64,000 nucleotides of DNA from Cecembia rubra (GCF_003014575.1 NZ_PYGF01000001.1:310001-374000), one strand, 5' to 3'. Positions 53,632 through 63,521 are shown, counted from the stretch's first letter. Numbers and translations are program-made. The notes: generated by a model not told the origin, from the sequence alone.

Positions 53632-54717
53632 ATGACATCCAATTCTTCAAATGAGGCAGTGAAAAACTTATCCTGGTATGCCATGGGACAGAAAGTGGCT
53701 AATGTTTTTGCCAAAAAGTATGTTTACCATCCCCTCTTTTGGCTCTTCTATTTTGTATTCTTTTACAATGCATACAATAAATTGTATGAGGACAAGGTAT
53801 TCCTTATCGTCCTAATTTTTCTTTATGGTATTTCCCATTTTGGTTTGTATTACATCTTTCAGTATAGTTCACTAAAAAATTGGTTGAAAAACAAAAGATT
53901 TTGGCTTGTACCTGTGGTATTTGGATTTTTCGCAATTGTCTTTGGGCTCCTCAATTTTCTGTTTATTTCACTAATTTTTGACAAAGATCTCAACCAAGTA
54001 TTCCAGGCATCTACGTGGTCAATAATAATTTACATGATTACTTCCAATATATTTACTCCGGTAATATTTTTGGGATTAAAAGCACAAAAAGAAGTGCGGA
54101 AATCGAGAATTCTGGAAGAGAAAAAGGAAAAGGAGAGGATAAAAGACGAGCTGCATTATTTAAAATCCCAAGTAAATCCCCATTTCCTTTTCAATACCAT
54201 CAATTCCATCTATGTTTTGATCAAAATAGATCCTGACAAAGCCTCTGAGACCCTGATTAAACTGTCCAACCTATTGCGGTCCCAACTTTATGAATTTTCT
54301 GCTGAAAGGATAGACATCCAAAAGGAATTGGAGTACCTTGAAAACTATATTGAACTGGAAAAAATCCGTAAAGGTGAACGGCTCGATTTTAAATTAGAGA
54401 AAGAGGGAGACCTACAAGGCTTTCAGATAGCACCTTTGGTTTTGATACCATTTTTGGAGAATTGTTTCAAACACCTCTCCACTCACTTGGACCGGCACAA
54501 TCTGATCCGGGTAAAGATTAAACGAATTGGGAACACACTTGAAGCGGAATTTTTCAATACTACGGAACAATTGTCCCAAGATCAAAAAAATCCTATTGGT
54601 GGTCTAGGGCTGGGCAATATCCGGAGAAGACTTGAGTTGGTTTATCCGGATCAATATAAGTTGAGTATCAAAAAAGGGGAGGGGGATTTCAGGGTTAATT
54701 TGAAAATTAATTTTTAA
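53632..54717 (+). CDS. LytS-type sensor histidine kinase
   Basis: About 361 residues from ATG 53632; an in-frame TTG at 53626 is unlikely. Four membrane helices lie in the first 150 residues (FWLFYFVFFYN, LIVLIFLYGISHFGLYYIF, FWLVPVVFGFFAIVFGLLNFLFISLIF, IIIYMITSNIFTPVIFLGL). The His_kinase domain follows with QVNPHFLFNTINSIY (phospho-His about 184), then a HATPase domain with IPFLENCFKH and GLGLGNIRRRLELVYP. The signal is unknown. It is 3 bp upstream of its LytTR partner, with which it is surely co-transcribed. Confidence 0.93.
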   Translation: MTSNSSNEAVKNLSWYAMGQKVANVFAKKYVYHPLFWLFYFVFFYNAYNKLYEDKVFLIVLIFLYGISHFGLYYIFQYSSLKNWLKNKRFWLVPVVFGFFAIVFGLLNFLFISLIFDKDLNQVFQASTWSIIIYMITSNIFTPVIFLGLKAQKEVRKSRILEEKKEKERIKDELHYLKSQVNPHFLFNTINSIYVLIKIDPDKASETLIKLSNLLRSQLYEFSAERIDIQKELEYLENYIELEKIRKGERLDFKLEKEGDLQGFQIAPLVLIPFLENCFKHLSTHLDRHNLIRVKIKRIGNTLEAEFFNTTEQLSQDQKNPIGGLGLGNIRRRLELVYPDQYKLSIKKGEGDFRVNLKINF

Positions 54718-54720
54718 CAC

Positions 54721-55419
54721 ATGAGAATAAGGACTGTTATCGTAGAGGATGAACCTTTGGCAAGAGAGGGCCTTAAGAGTTATATCAGAGAAATTGAAGT
54801 ATTGGATTTGTTGGGAGCATGTGAAAATGCACTTGAAGCCAATACTGTCATTGCCAATGAAAAGCCCGATTTAATTTTCCTGGATATTCAGATGCCCAAG
54901 ATTACGGGTATTGAATTTTTAAAAAGCCTGACCAATCCGCCTTTGGTAATTTTAACTACAGCTTATCCTAATTATGCCCTGGAAGGCTATGAGTTGGATG
55001 TGGTGGATTATTTGGTGAAGCCTTATCCTTTTGACCGCTTCCTCAAGGCTGTCAATAAGGCCAGGGAAAAATTAGCCCACAAGCAGCAAATTCTGGTTAT
55101 CAAGGAACCGCGCGATTTTATCTATGTCAAAGTGGACAATGCTTTAAAAAGGGTCAACCTGGAAGATATTTTATTGGTGGAAGGAATGGAAAATTATGTA
55201 AAAATCTATACCCCTTCAGAAAAGTTGATTTCCCTTATGACTTTGAAAAGTATGGAAGAATCCCTTCCTAACGAAAACTTCCTCCGGGTGCATAAAACCT
55301 ATATCATTGCCAAAAATAAGGTCCTGGGTATAATGGGAAATGAACTGGATATGGGCATCAAAAAAGTACCTTTTTCCAGAAACAGGAGGAATGAAATCAT
55401 ACGGATTTTGACAGGTTAA
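54721..55419 (+). CDS. LytTR-family response regulator, partner of the LytS-type kinase
   Basis: 232 residues. The receiver has VEDEPLAREGL at the N-terminus, phospho-acceptor Asp55 (IFLDIQMPK) and VKPY near 101. The LytTR domain (about 130-232) has ILLVEGMENYVKIYT and FLRVHKTYIIAKNK, ending in PFSRNRRNEI. It starts 3 bp after the kinase stop. Its likely target is the divergent alpha/beta hydrolase gene, by virtue of the 21-bp-period repeat there. A perfect inverted repeat terminates the unit downstream. Confidence 0.93.
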   Translation: MRIRTVIVEDEPLAREGLKSYIREIEVLDLLGACENALEANTVIANEKPDLIFLDIQMPKITGIEFLKSLTNPPLVILTTAYPNYALEGYELDVVDYLVKPYPFDRFLKAVNKAREKLAHKQQILVIKEPRDFIYVKVDNALKRVNLEDILLVEGMENYVKIYTPSEKLISLMTLKSMEESLPNENFLRVHKTYIIAKNKVLGIMGNELDMGIKKVPFSRNRRNEIIRILTG

Positions 55420-55429
55420 GGCTAATTCC

Positions 55430-55495
55430 TGAAAAAATAAACCCCATATTTCCATAATTCATAAGCATGCTACAGGTGAAAAGGGAAATATGGGG
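55430..55495. terminator. Bidirectional terminator between the LytTR regulator and uxuA
   Basis: A perfect 12-bp inverted repeat, CCCCATATTTCC (55442-55453) with GGAAATATGGGG (55484-55495). The minus-strand side has TTTATTTTTT after the stem; the plus-strand side has AAAATGATTTTT. It separates convergent genes. Confidence 0.7.
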
Positions 55496-55520
55496 AAAAT
55501 GATTTTTAGAAAGGCATGAT

Positions 55521-56687
55521 TTATACCACACCCGCATAAATCAGACCAGCCTCTACACCTCTAATTTCTGCCAGTCCCTTTAATCTACCTATTGCAGTAT
55601 AACCTGGGTTAACAATAGGTTTGGATATATCATCCAACATTTGATGGCCATGGTCAGGCCGCATGGGAATGGAAATTCCTCTTCTTTTTTGGACTTTCAG
55701 AATTTCATGGATTACTGCCTCCATGGGTACATCCCCTTCCAGGTGATTGTCCTCAAAAAAATTCCCTTCAGCATCTCTGGTAGTAGCTCTAAGGTGAATA
55801 AAGTGAATATAGTCCCCAAATTTCTCTACCATGGCAGGTAGGTCATTGTCTTCCCTTACGCCGTAAGAACCTGTGCAAAAAGTAAATCCATTATTGGGAC
55901 TGCCATTGTCTGAAATCATCCTTTGCATATCCTCAGCTGTGCTTACTACCCGAGGTAGTCCAAAAATATCGAATGGAGGGTCATCGGGATGGATACACAT
56001 TTTAACTCTATTTTGTTCAGCTACAGGTAAAATCTCATCCAAGAATTTCCTCAAGTGATCGGCTAACTCTTTGTGACCTATACCTTTGTAAGTGTCTAAG
56101 GCTTTTTGGAATTCTTCCAAGGTATAGCCTTCTTCAGAGCCAGGAAGCCCTTTAAGGATGTTGTCCTGCACCCTTTTGAGGTCTTCTTGGGAAGCATTAT
56201 CAAAGAATTCTTTGGCTCTTTGAATTTCTTTTTGGGAATAGGCCCTTTCAGCCCCAGGTCTCTTAAGGATAAAAAGATCAAAGGCAATAACTTCTTTTTT
56301 TTCAAACCGCAATGCCTTGGCACCATTCGGTAAGTTCCATGCCAACTCAGTGCGTGTCCAGTCCAATATGGGCATGAAATTGTAACAAATGATGCGAACT
56401 CCTTCGGCAGCCAGGTTGGCAATAGTCTGCTTATAATTTTCAATATATTCCTGGTATTTTCCAGTTCGGGTTTTGATGTTTTCATGTACAGGGACAGACT
56501 CTACAACAGACCAGCTTAGACCAGCAGCTTCGATGATGTCTTTCCTTAATTTGATCTCTTCCCTGGACCAAACGTCACCATTGGGAATATGATGCAATGC
56601 AGAAACAATTCCTGTAGCACCAGCTTGTCGGATATCTGCCAAACTAACAGGGTCCTTGGGACCATACCAGCGCATGGTCTGCTCCAT
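55521..56687 (-). CDS. uxuA: D-mannonate dehydratase
   Basis: About 388 residues from ATG 56687 ([10 protein letters not shown]...). The opening [22 protein letters not shown] and the IPNGDVW segment are hallmarks of UxuA; later CIHPDDPP and HLRATTRD with the metal-binding His/Cys/Asp residues are present, and the end has [12 protein letters not shown]. It dehydrates D-mannonate to 2-keto-3-deoxygluconate. It is the last gene of the hexuronate operon; a 144-bp gap precedes it, which contains AT-rich sequence and a degenerate repeat. Confidence 0.96.
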   Translation of the reverse strand: MEQTMRWYGPKDPVSLADIRQAGATGIVSALHHIPNGDVWSREEIKLRKDIIEAAGLSWSVVESVPVHENIKTRTGKYQEYIENYKQTIANLAAEGVRIICYNFMPILDWTRTELAWNLPNGAKALRFEKKEVIAFDLFILKRPGAERAYSQKEIQRAKEFFDNASQEDLKRVQDNILKGLPGSEEGYTLEEFQKALDTYKGIGHKELADHLRKFLDEILPVAEQNRVKMCIHPDDPPFDIFGLPRVVSTAEDMQRMISDNGSPNNGFTFCTGSYGVREDNDLPAMVEKFGDYIHFIHLRATTRDAEGNFFEDNHLEGDVPMEAVIHEILKVQKRRGISIPMRPDHGHQMLDDISKPIVNPGYTAIGRLKGLAEIRGVEAGLIYAGVV

Positions 56688-56831
56688 TTTGTATATCATG
56701 GGAATGTGTTAAGTTAATTAGTGGATTAGGTAATAAGTTATTGATTAATTGGTTGTAATGGTTTCTCTGTACAATTAGTTCAAGGTTCAATGTTCATAGT
56801 GCTTTGTACAAAGTTGAGCTGTTTTCCATTC

Positions 56832-57644
56832 TCAAACTCCAGAATATGCTGAAAACCCCCCATCTACCGGAATGATTGTGCCGGTTACAAAACGGGAAGC
56901 GTCAGAACATAACCACTGCAAAGTTCCCATGAGATCATCAGGATTGCCAAACCTGCCCATTGGGGTATGTTGTATGATTTGCTGGCCACGCTGGGTGAGT
57001 TTTCCATCAATTTCGGTCAGAAGGCTTCGGTTTTGCTCTGTTAGGAAAAAACCGGGAGCAATTGCATTTACTCTGAAATCCGGCCCATGTTTGTGGTTGA
57101 GTTCCACGGCCAACCATTTGGTCAGGTTGTCAATGGCTGCTTTAGCCGAAGCATAACCTGCCACGCGTGTCATTGGCCTGCTGGCTGCCATGGAAGAAAT
57201 GTTAATGATATTTCCTGAACCATTAGCCAGCATCAGGGGCAAGAAATGTTTGGTAGGAAGAAAGGTGCCCTGGTAATTCAGATCCATAACTTTTTTCATG
57301 GCATCAGCTGAAAGATCAGCTATTGTTTGATCTGGCCTTACTACAGCTTCCGGCATATTGCCACCTGCCAGATTAATTAAAATATCTATTTTTTTGTACC
57401 TTTTTTGAATTTGAGCCGCTGCTTGGATTAAATGGTTTTCAGAAGTGACATCTGCAAGGAATGCATCAGCTTTTCCACCTAGTTCTCTGATTTCTTCGAC
57501 AAGATGTTCAATTTTGGATGCAGTCCTCCCGATGATAATGATTTGTGCTCCTTCTCTGGCAAGGTGTTGTGATATTGTAGTTCCCAGAACTCCGGTGGCA
57601 CCTGTAATAATTATTTTTTTATTTTTTACGGAGAATAATTTCAT
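56832..57644 (-). CDS. SDR-family D-mannonate oxidoreductase (fructuronate reductase type)
   Basis: 270 residues. The Rossmann motif is TGATGVLGTT (14-23), the catalytic Ser is in INISSMAASRP, and the Tyr/Lys pair in YASAKAA near 163-167. The end has VDGGFSAYSGV. In position it replaces UxuB, the long-chain dehydrogenase of E. coli, as the enzyme that reduces fructuronate to mannonate; SDR enzymes of this kind are common in Bacteroidetes uronate operons. It overlaps uxaC by 4 bp. Confidence 0.88.
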   Translation of the reverse strand: MKLFSVKNKKIIITGATGVLGTTISQHLAREGAQIIIIGRTASKIEHLVEEIRELGGKADAFLADVTSENHLIQAAAQIQKRYKKIDILINLAGGNMPEAVVRPDQTIADLSADAMKKVMDLNYQGTFLPTKHFLPLMLANGSGNIINISSMAASRPMTRVAGYASAKAAIDNLTKWLAVELNHKHGPDFRVNAIAPGFFLTEQNRSLLTEIDGKLTQRGQQIIQHTPMGRFGNPDDLMGTLQWLCSDASRFVTGTIIPVDGGFSAYSGV

Positions 57645-59068
57645 GATTGATTGGGGAATTGAAAATAATCCTTGGCATTATGATAGCAGATATCCTGGAT
57701 AATTTTACCTATCCATTTTTCATCTTGGGGAAGCATGCCTTTTTGGATATCCTTGCCGAACAAGTTACAAAGTATTCTGCGAAAATACTCATGCCTTGGA
57801 AAGGAAAGGAAGCTCCTGGAATCAGTCAACATGCCTACGAAGGTGGCAATCAGCCCCATATTGGACAATATGTTCATTTGAGCTTCCATGCCGTCTTTCT
57901 GGTCCAAAAACCACCAGCCTGATCCGAATTGAACTTTTCCTCTTATGCTGCCATCATTGAAATTCCCGCACATGGTTGCAAAGACCTCATTATCACCTGG
58001 GTTAAGGTTATAAAGTACGGTTTTGCTGAGTTGGTCAGTACTGTCCAGTTCATTCAGAAATGCAGAAAGTCCCAAAGCCTGAGGATAATCTCCAATGGAA
58101 TCGAATCCTGTATCTGGACCTATTTTTTTGAACATCCTGCTGTTATTGTTACGCATAGCTCCAAGGTGGAACTGCTGGGTCCAACCTTTGGCATGGTACA
58201 TTTTGCAAAGTTCCAAAAGGGTTTTGAACTTAAAAAAGGCAACTTCCTCTTTGTCCAAAAGCAATCCGGAAAGTACTTTTTTAAACAGGATGTGCAGATC
58301 AAATGGTGCATTGCTGAAATAATAGATTTGTTCTAGGCCATGATCAGATAACCTGCAGCCATTTTGGTGAAAATAATCAATACGTTGTTTCAATGCTTCT
58401 AATAAATCATCATAAGAGTTGATGTTTATTTTTGAAACAACCTCCAGTTTTTGGAGGTAATGCCTATAACTTGCCGGATTTTCCACTGCAAAAGATTTGT
58501 CCGGTCTGAATGCAGGAAACAAGCCAAAGTTTCCAGGATTTGTGTTATAAGCTTGGTGATGTTCCAAACTGTCTGTAGGATCATCTGTAGTACATACCAC
58601 TTCCACCTTCATTTTTTCCAGCAATGCGCGGGAACTGAAATCGGGACTGTTGGTCTTTGCAGAGGTGATCTCATATATTTCTTTAGCATTATTTCCATTA
58701 AGAAGATCATTAATGCCAAAATACCGTTTCAGTTCTAAGTGTGTCCAATGGTACAATGGATTTCTAACTGTAAAGGGAACTGATTCCCCCCATTTTTGGA
58801 ATTTTTCCTCGTCACTACCATTTCCTGTTATATAGACCTCATTAACTCCTAAAGTTCGCATCGCCCTCCATTTGTAATGGTCTCCAGCTAACCAAATCTG
58901 GGTTGTATTTTCAAATACTTTATTTGTGGCAATTTGATCAGGCGGAAGGTGGTTATGGTAATCTATGATTGGTAAAGATTTGGCATATTCATGATAAAGG
59001 GTTTTTGCAAATTCATTTTCCAATAGAAAATCTTCATCCAAAAAGGGTTTATTGTTGGTTGCTGACAT
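57641..59068 (-). CDS. uxaC: Glucuronate isomerase (uronate isomerase)
   Basis: 475 residues, the expected length. DYHNH (36-40) with its metal-binding histidines, LAGDHYKWRAMRTLGV, TTDDPTDSLEHHQ and QFHLGAMRNNN are hallmarks. It converts D-glucuronate to D-fructuronate (and galacturonate to tagaturonate). It is the first gene of the operon uxaC-SDR-uxuA; the LacI regulator is divergent 205 bp away. Confidence 0.96.
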   Translation of the reverse strand: MSATNNKPFLDEDFLLENEFAKTLYHEYAKSLPIIDYHNHLPPDQIATNKVFENTTQIWLAGDHYKWRAMRTLGVNEVYITGNGSDEEKFQKWGESVPFTVRNPLYHWTHLELKRYFGINDLLNGNNAKEIYEITSAKTNSPDFSSRALLEKMKVEVVCTTDDPTDSLEHHQAYNTNPGNFGLFPAFRPDKSFAVENPASYRHYLQKLEVVSKININSYDDLLEALKQRIDYFHQNGCRLSDHGLEQIYYFSNAPFDLHILFKKVLSGLLLDKEEVAFFKFKTLLELCKMYHAKGWTQQFHLGAMRNNNSRMFKKIGPDTGFDSIGDYPQALGLSAFLNELDSTDQLSKTVLYNLNPGDNEVFATMCGNFNDGSIRGKVQFGSGWWFLDQKDGMEAQMNILSNMGLIATFVGMLTDSRSFLSFPRHEYFRRILCNLFGKDIQKGMLPQDEKWIGKIIQDICYHNAKDYFQFPNQS

Positions 59069-59152
59069 AACTGAAATAGGTTAACAGGCTAATCAAGCTT
59101 AATTTTAAGGATTAAAATGGAGTTTTTGAACCCATCCTTCATATTTAATTGT

Positions 59153-59164
59153 GGAATCGTTTCC
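59153..59164. promoter_or_regulatory. Candidate LacI operator between uxaC and the LacI gene
   Basis: GGAATCGTTTCC is a 10-of-12 palindrome centred on CG, as LacI-family sites usually are. It lies between the divergent uxaC and LacI genes. Confidence 0.4.
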
Positions 59165-59273
59165 GTGATTTATACTTTCAAATCTGACCACCTTCGGTTA
59201 CTGAAATTTAAATTTCTTATATTTCCGAATGTTTGAAAGAGTTAAAGAATAAAACCTTTTCGGACCGCAGAAA

Positions 59274-60290
59274 ATGACCAAGATCAATATCAAGTATTTA
59301 GCGGAAAAACTGAACATGGCACCATCCACTGTCTCAAGGGCTTTGAATGATAGCTATGAAATCAGTAAGGCTACCAAAGAGAAGGTGATGGCATTGGCCA
59401 AGGAGTTGAATTATCAGCCTAATCCTTACGCAAGGAGCCTCAGGGCTCATAGAAGCAAAACCATTGGAGTCATTATTCCGGAGCGGATCAACAATTTTTT
59501 TGCACAGGTCATTGATGGGATTGAGGAGATTACACAACAGTACGGTTACCATCTTTTGGTTTATAATTCCCATGAAGACGTTGAACAAGAGAAGAAAATC
59601 ATATCTTATCTACTTGGAGGCAGGGTCGATGCTATTGTGATGTCTGTTTCAAGTCAGACCAGTAGCACGGAGCATTTGGAGCAGGTCCTCCGGCAAGGTA
59701 TTCCTATTATTTTCTTCGATAGAATAGCTCAAAATATACCTACTACGAAATTCATTACCAATGATTACCAAAGTGGATTTGATGCTACCATGCACTTGAT
59801 ACAAAGTGGCTGCAGGAAAATTTATTTTTTACTCCTCTCCAAGGAAATCACTATCGGCAAAGAGAGGCTAAGGGGATATTTAGATGCCATAAAGGCCTCA
59901 AATCTTCCATTTTTGGAGAATTGGGTTATTCAATGTTATCAGGAAGAAAAGAAAAATTTGGAGTTAATCAAATCTTTCCTTTATCCTATGGACCGGCCTG
60001 ATGGAATTTTGTCTTCAGTAGAAAAATTGGCCATTTCTGCTTATCATGCTATTAAACAGACCAAACTTCGGATCCCTGAGGATATCAAATTGATAACTTT
60101 TTCCAATTTGAAAATAGCAGATCTAATGAACCCGCCTCTCTCCACTATTTCCCAACCTGCTTATGAAATCGGTCGGGAATGTGCCAAATTGCTAATGAAT
60201 AACCTTAACAAATCCAAACAGATTTCCATTGAAGACAAAGTAATTACTATTCCTTCAGTAATCCATGTTAGGTCTTCTTCTTGCTCTTGA
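59274..60290 (+). CDS. LacI-family transcriptional regulator
   Basis: 338 residues. The N-terminal HTH is YLAEKLNMAPSTVSRALNDSYEIS (9-32) with the hinge helix at about 50-58 (PNPYARSLR). The periplasmic-binding-protein-like sensor fills residues 62-335 (IGVIIPERINNFFAQVIDGI, GRVDAIVMSVS, IFFDRIAQNIPTTKF). It is divergent from the hexuronate operon and probably represses it until a uronate pathway intermediate binds. The site at 59153-59164 is a candidate operator. Confidence 0.92.
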   Translation: MTKINIKYLAEKLNMAPSTVSRALNDSYEISKATKEKVMALAKELNYQPNPYARSLRAHRSKTIGVIIPERINNFFAQVIDGIEEITQQYGYHLLVYNSHEDVEQEKKIISYLLGGRVDAIVMSVSSQTSSTEHLEQVLRQGIPIIFFDRIAQNIPTTKFITNDYQSGFDATMHLIQSGCRKIYFLLLSKEITIGKERLRGYLDAIKASNLPFLENWVIQCYQEEKKNLELIKSFLYPMDRPDGILSSVEKLAISAYHAIKQTKLRIPEDIKLITFSNLKIADLMNPPLSTISQPAYEIGRECAKLLMNNLNKSKQISIEDKVITIPSVIHVRSSSCS

Positions 60291-60384
60291 GGGTTAAGGG
60301 ATGGGTATTTGACGGGTATTTATATTTTAACTTTGCTGAACACCAATCAATTGATTGACCAAAAAGGCTGTTTATTGAAACTAA

Positions 60385-60412
60385 AAAAAGCTGTCCATAA
60401 TGACAGCTTTTT
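60385..60412. terminator. Bidirectional intrinsic terminator
   Basis: A perfect 11-bp stem (AAAAAGCTGTC, 60385-60395, with GACAGCTTTTT, 60402-60412) and a 6-nt loop. T-runs occur on both strands. It lies between the convergent LacI and Gfo/Idh genes. Confidence 0.85.
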
Positions 60413-60552
60413 CCATTTAATAGGTTTGAGGAATTATTTACTAAAGTCAATAATTGAAAGTGCTAATTTATTGATTTATTGTGAGATATGTTGACTGTAT
60501 TTCGACAAATTTTAATTGAATATTTGCAATCTTTACCAAAACCTCCTTCTTT

Positions 60553-61902
60553 TTATAGTTTTGGTTCCCAGCCTTTTTCATATACTCTGGACCAAAGCTC
60601 CATACCTTTCCTGTTGTAGATATGTCCATTAGCAGGGTTGCAGTCGAAATTTTCACCGATCCTATAGGAAATATTGGCCAAATGACAGAGTAAGGTAGAA
60701 ACTGCTCCTTCTTCAATGGTTGAATTCTGTTTTTCCTTGCCTCTTATAGCTTCAAAGAAATTTACCACGTGATCTGTGGTATTATCTCCACCACCACCTA
60801 AATTAGTGCTGCCTTCTTCACCACGGGATTTGACTTCCCGGATTAATTTGCCGCTTTTATCATAGAGTCTGTATAACGACCGGTTGACAAATACAGAACC
60901 TTCTGTACCATAGATTACTGTGCCCCTGTCAGCACCATAAGTCAGGTATCCATTGCGGCTCTGCCCATCCCATACAATGGTTTTATCTCCTTCAAATTTA
61001 TATGTTGCATACATGGTATCATACATGGTCCAGCCATCATCCTGAAAATGGTATTTTCCAGCATCCACACTTACATGGCTAGGGAATTCCACTTGCAGGG
61101 CCCATCTTGCCACATCAAGTTCATGTGTGGCATTGTTACCGGTTTCGGCCGTGCCATAATCCCATCCATACCAGTGCCAGTTATAGTCCCAGGTATCATG
61201 TGTATATTTTCGCCTTGGTGCGGGTCCTTGGAACAATTCCCAGTCTAGACCTGCAGGAGGGGCCTGTTCCACTTGATTGGGCACCCTGCCGCGGTTATTA
61301 ATATAAAAGGCTACTGCTCTGTAAGGCTTCCCGATCACTCCACCATGAATTTCTTTGATAATTTCTATGGTATGGTAAGAAGATCTCTGCTGATTGCCCA
61401 TTTGAATTACCTTCTTGTATTTATTTTTAAAATCAACTAGTAATTCCCCTTCTCTTGGATTGTGACTACAGGGTTTTTCCACATAGACGTGCTTTCCTGC
61501 TGCCACAGCCAACCAAGTCCCCGGTGCATGCCAATGGTCAGGAGTAGCATTGATCAGTACATCGATTTCTTTGTTTTCGATGACTTTCAGAATACTGTTT
61601 TCCAATTTGGGCTTGTAATCAATATGCATAGCAAAACTGGCTGCCCCTTTGATCCTCTGGGATTCCATTACATCGCAGAGCGTATGCAATCTTACATTAC
61701 TTTCCTTCCTTGCGATAGGTGCATAAAAAGCCCCTAATCTCCTTCCCAATCCCGCTATAGCCACATTCATGCGTTCATTGGCACCAATGATATTTCCATA
61801 ACTTTTGGCAGAGAAACCTAATGCGCCAAGGGAAGACATTCCTACTGTGGCTAAAGTAGACTTTTTTAAAAATTCCCTGCGCTTATTCAAATCTTTGTCC
61901 AT
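60553..61902 (-). CDS. Gfo/Idh/MocA-family oxidoreductase (Tat-exported)
   Basis: 449 residues. The N-terminus RREFLKKSTLATVG is a Tat-like signal. The NAD-binding GLGRRLGAFY segment, the EKPCSHNPREG motif (family EKP, Lys near 130) and the C-terminal Gfo/Idh domain are present. It is 12 bp downstream of the DUF1080 gene and is probably co-transcribed with it. Such pairs act on 3-keto or other modified glycosides; the substrate is unknown. Confidence 0.9.
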   Translation of the reverse strand: MDKDLNKRREFLKKSTLATVGMSSLGALGFSAKSYGNIIGANERMNVAIAGLGRRLGAFYAPIARKESNVRLHTLCDVMESQRIKGAASFAMHIDYKPKLENSILKVIENKEIDVLINATPDHWHAPGTWLAVAAGKHVYVEKPCSHNPREGELLVDFKNKYKKVIQMGNQQRSSYHTIEIIKEIHGGVIGKPYRAVAFYINNRGRVPNQVEQAPPAGLDWELFQGPAPRRKYTHDTWDYNWHWYGWDYGTAETGNNATHELDVARWALQVEFPSHVSVDAGKYHFQDDGWTMYDTMYATYKFEGDKTIVWDGQSRNGYLTYGADRGTVIYGTEGSVFVNRSLYRLYDKSGKLIREVKSRGEEGSTNLGGGGDNTTDHVVNFFEAIRGKEKQNSTIEEGAVSTLLCHLANISYRIGENFDCNPANGHIYNRKGMELWSRVYEKGWEPKL

Positions 61903-61914
61903 ATGTTTTGGGTT

Positions 61915-63303
61915 TTATTGTAATGTTTTGATTTTGATGTTTTTGAACTGTACCTCATCCCCATGATCTTGGAGTAGGATATGTCCTTCAGGTGCCTCCC
62001 CAAATTTTTCCCAAATTTTGTATTTACTCTCGGCTACCAATGCCCTGTACTCATCGGAACCTCTAACAAACTCCACCACCTTTACGCCATTGAGGTAATG
62101 CTCTACTCTATTGTCCGGATAGACTACCACACGGCCTTTGTTCCATTCACCAGGTCCTTTGACAAAGCGAGGTGTTTTGTTGGCTTTTATCAGATCATAA
62201 AGTGATGAAAGGGTACGGTTTCCTTCTCTGCCCATTTTGGCATCGGGATGTTGGTTGTCATCCAGAATCTGATATTCGAGACCTATAGCAGAACCTGTAT
62301 TTCCTTCACTCAAGGTAACAAAATATTTGACACCGGAATTGGCCCCTTCTGAAAATTTAAAATCAAAGGCCAGATCAAATGCTCTGAATTTCTCTTCTGT
62401 TACAATATCCCCATAACTCATGGACTCACTTCCGTCAGATGCCTGAATGGTAAGTATACCATCCTTTACTTTCCAGCCTTCTGATGGAAATTCTTCCTTG
62501 TAAGCCGCTTTCCACCCATCGGTATTTACGCCGTTGAACAGCAGTCTCCACCCTTGAGACTTCTCAAAATCAGTGAGTTGATTCAAAGTTGTATTTACAA
62601 CAAATACATCTCCTGTAAATGGTTGAGGTACAAGATTCTCAGTTTGAATGCGAACATTCCTGAAGTAGGTCTTATTGCCCTCATCTTCAGCATTATATAT
62701 ACTGTGCACCTGCAGGCCAATGAGACCCTTGCTGTCCATATCATCAACTACATAGGTCACTTCTTGTCCATTGATCCATGTTTTGATTTCATTACCTATA
62801 GCTTCAATGCGGTAATGGTTCCATTCTCCCATTTTGAAAGCAGATTTGGCAGCAGGATTTAAGTCCAATGGATACAACCAACCTCTCCTTGCTTCATCAT
62901 ATAGTCCTCCGGACCAGGCACGAGGTGTAGGGTCAGCTTCAATTTGGTAACCATAAACCAAACCTTGTCCATCTCGTGCATTGGGATCAATCTGACCCCT
63001 TGCCATTACACCTGAATTGCTGCTCAAGTTTTCAATTTTCAATTCAAGTTCCAGGATAAAATCCGTGTAATCCTGTTCGGTGACCAAGAAAGTGTTTGGA
63101 GTATTGGCTTTGGCATATCCAATGATTTCTCCCTCTTTTACTTCAAATTCAGCAGCTCCCCCTACAACTTTCCAGCCATCGAGATTCTCTCCATTGAATA
63201 AATTGATCCAAGCATCCTCTTGCTTCTCTTTCGTTTGTGACTGACATGAGAAGGATAAGGTGAGTAGGCTAAAGATGAAATAGACGAAATTTTGTGGTTT
63301 CAT
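61915..63303 (-). CDS. Double DUF1080 (3-keto-disaccharide hydrolase-type) lipoprotein
   Basis: 462 residues with a lipoprotein signal ending LTLSFSC. It has two DUF1080 domains, about 30-215 (INLFNGENLDGWKVVGG ... TFLVTEQDYTDFILELELK) and 255-460 (RLLFNGVNTDGWKA ... LAFDFKFSEGANSGVKYFV). The conserved GW start and the EYQILDD-type segment occur in both. DUF1080 proteins include enzymes that cleave 3-keto-disaccharides in Bacteroidetes. Partner Gfo/Idh protein follows after 12 bp. A divergent GH2 gene lies 218 bp away. The double domain may mean two active sites or one binding and one catalytic unit. Confidence 0.88.
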   Translation of the reverse strand: MKPQNFVYFIFSLLTLSFSCQSQTKEKQEDAWINLFNGENLDGWKVVGGAAEFEVKEGEIIGYAKANTPNTFLVTEQDYTDFILELELKIENLSSNSGVMARGQIDPNARDGQGLVYGYQIEADPTPRAWSGGLYDEARRGWLYPLDLNPAAKSAFKMGEWNHYRIEAIGNEIKTWINGQEVTYVVDDMDSKGLIGLQVHSIYNAEDEGNKTYFRNVRIQTENLVPQPFTGDVFVVNTTLNQLTDFEKSQGWRLLFNGVNTDGWKAAYKEEFPSEGWKVKDGILTIQASDGSESMSYGDIVTEEKFRAFDLAFDFKFSEGANSGVKYFVTLSEGNTGSAIGLEYQILDDNQHPDAKMGREGNRTLSSLYDLIKANKTPRFVKGPGEWNKGRVVVYPDNRVEHYLNGVKVVEFVRGSDEYRALVAESKYKIWEKFGEAPEGHILLQDHGDEVQFKNIKIKTLQ

Positions 63304-63390
63304 TTTTTGGGTTTTAAGTGTTTTTAATTTACAGATGTGTTGAAATTCTTTATTTCGCCCAAATTTTCAAGTGAGAAATGGCTATACTTA

Positions 63391-63404
63391 CGAAATCGAT
63401 TTCG
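63391..63404. promoter_or_regulatory. Perfect 14-bp palindrome, candidate LacI-type operator
   Basis: CGAAATCGATTTCG is fully self-complementary with a central CG. It sits in the divergent region between the DUF1080 and GH2 genes and resembles the site at 59153-59164 (half-site GRAATCG). Confidence 0.5.
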
Positions 63405-63521
63405 GATTTTACCCATTTTCAGTTCCAAAATCCTTAAATAGGAATTATCTTGATAAAAATAATCAATCCTTTGATCACCAGTTAATTTCACTTTACTATG
63501 ATGTGTGAAGGCAGCCCTGAA

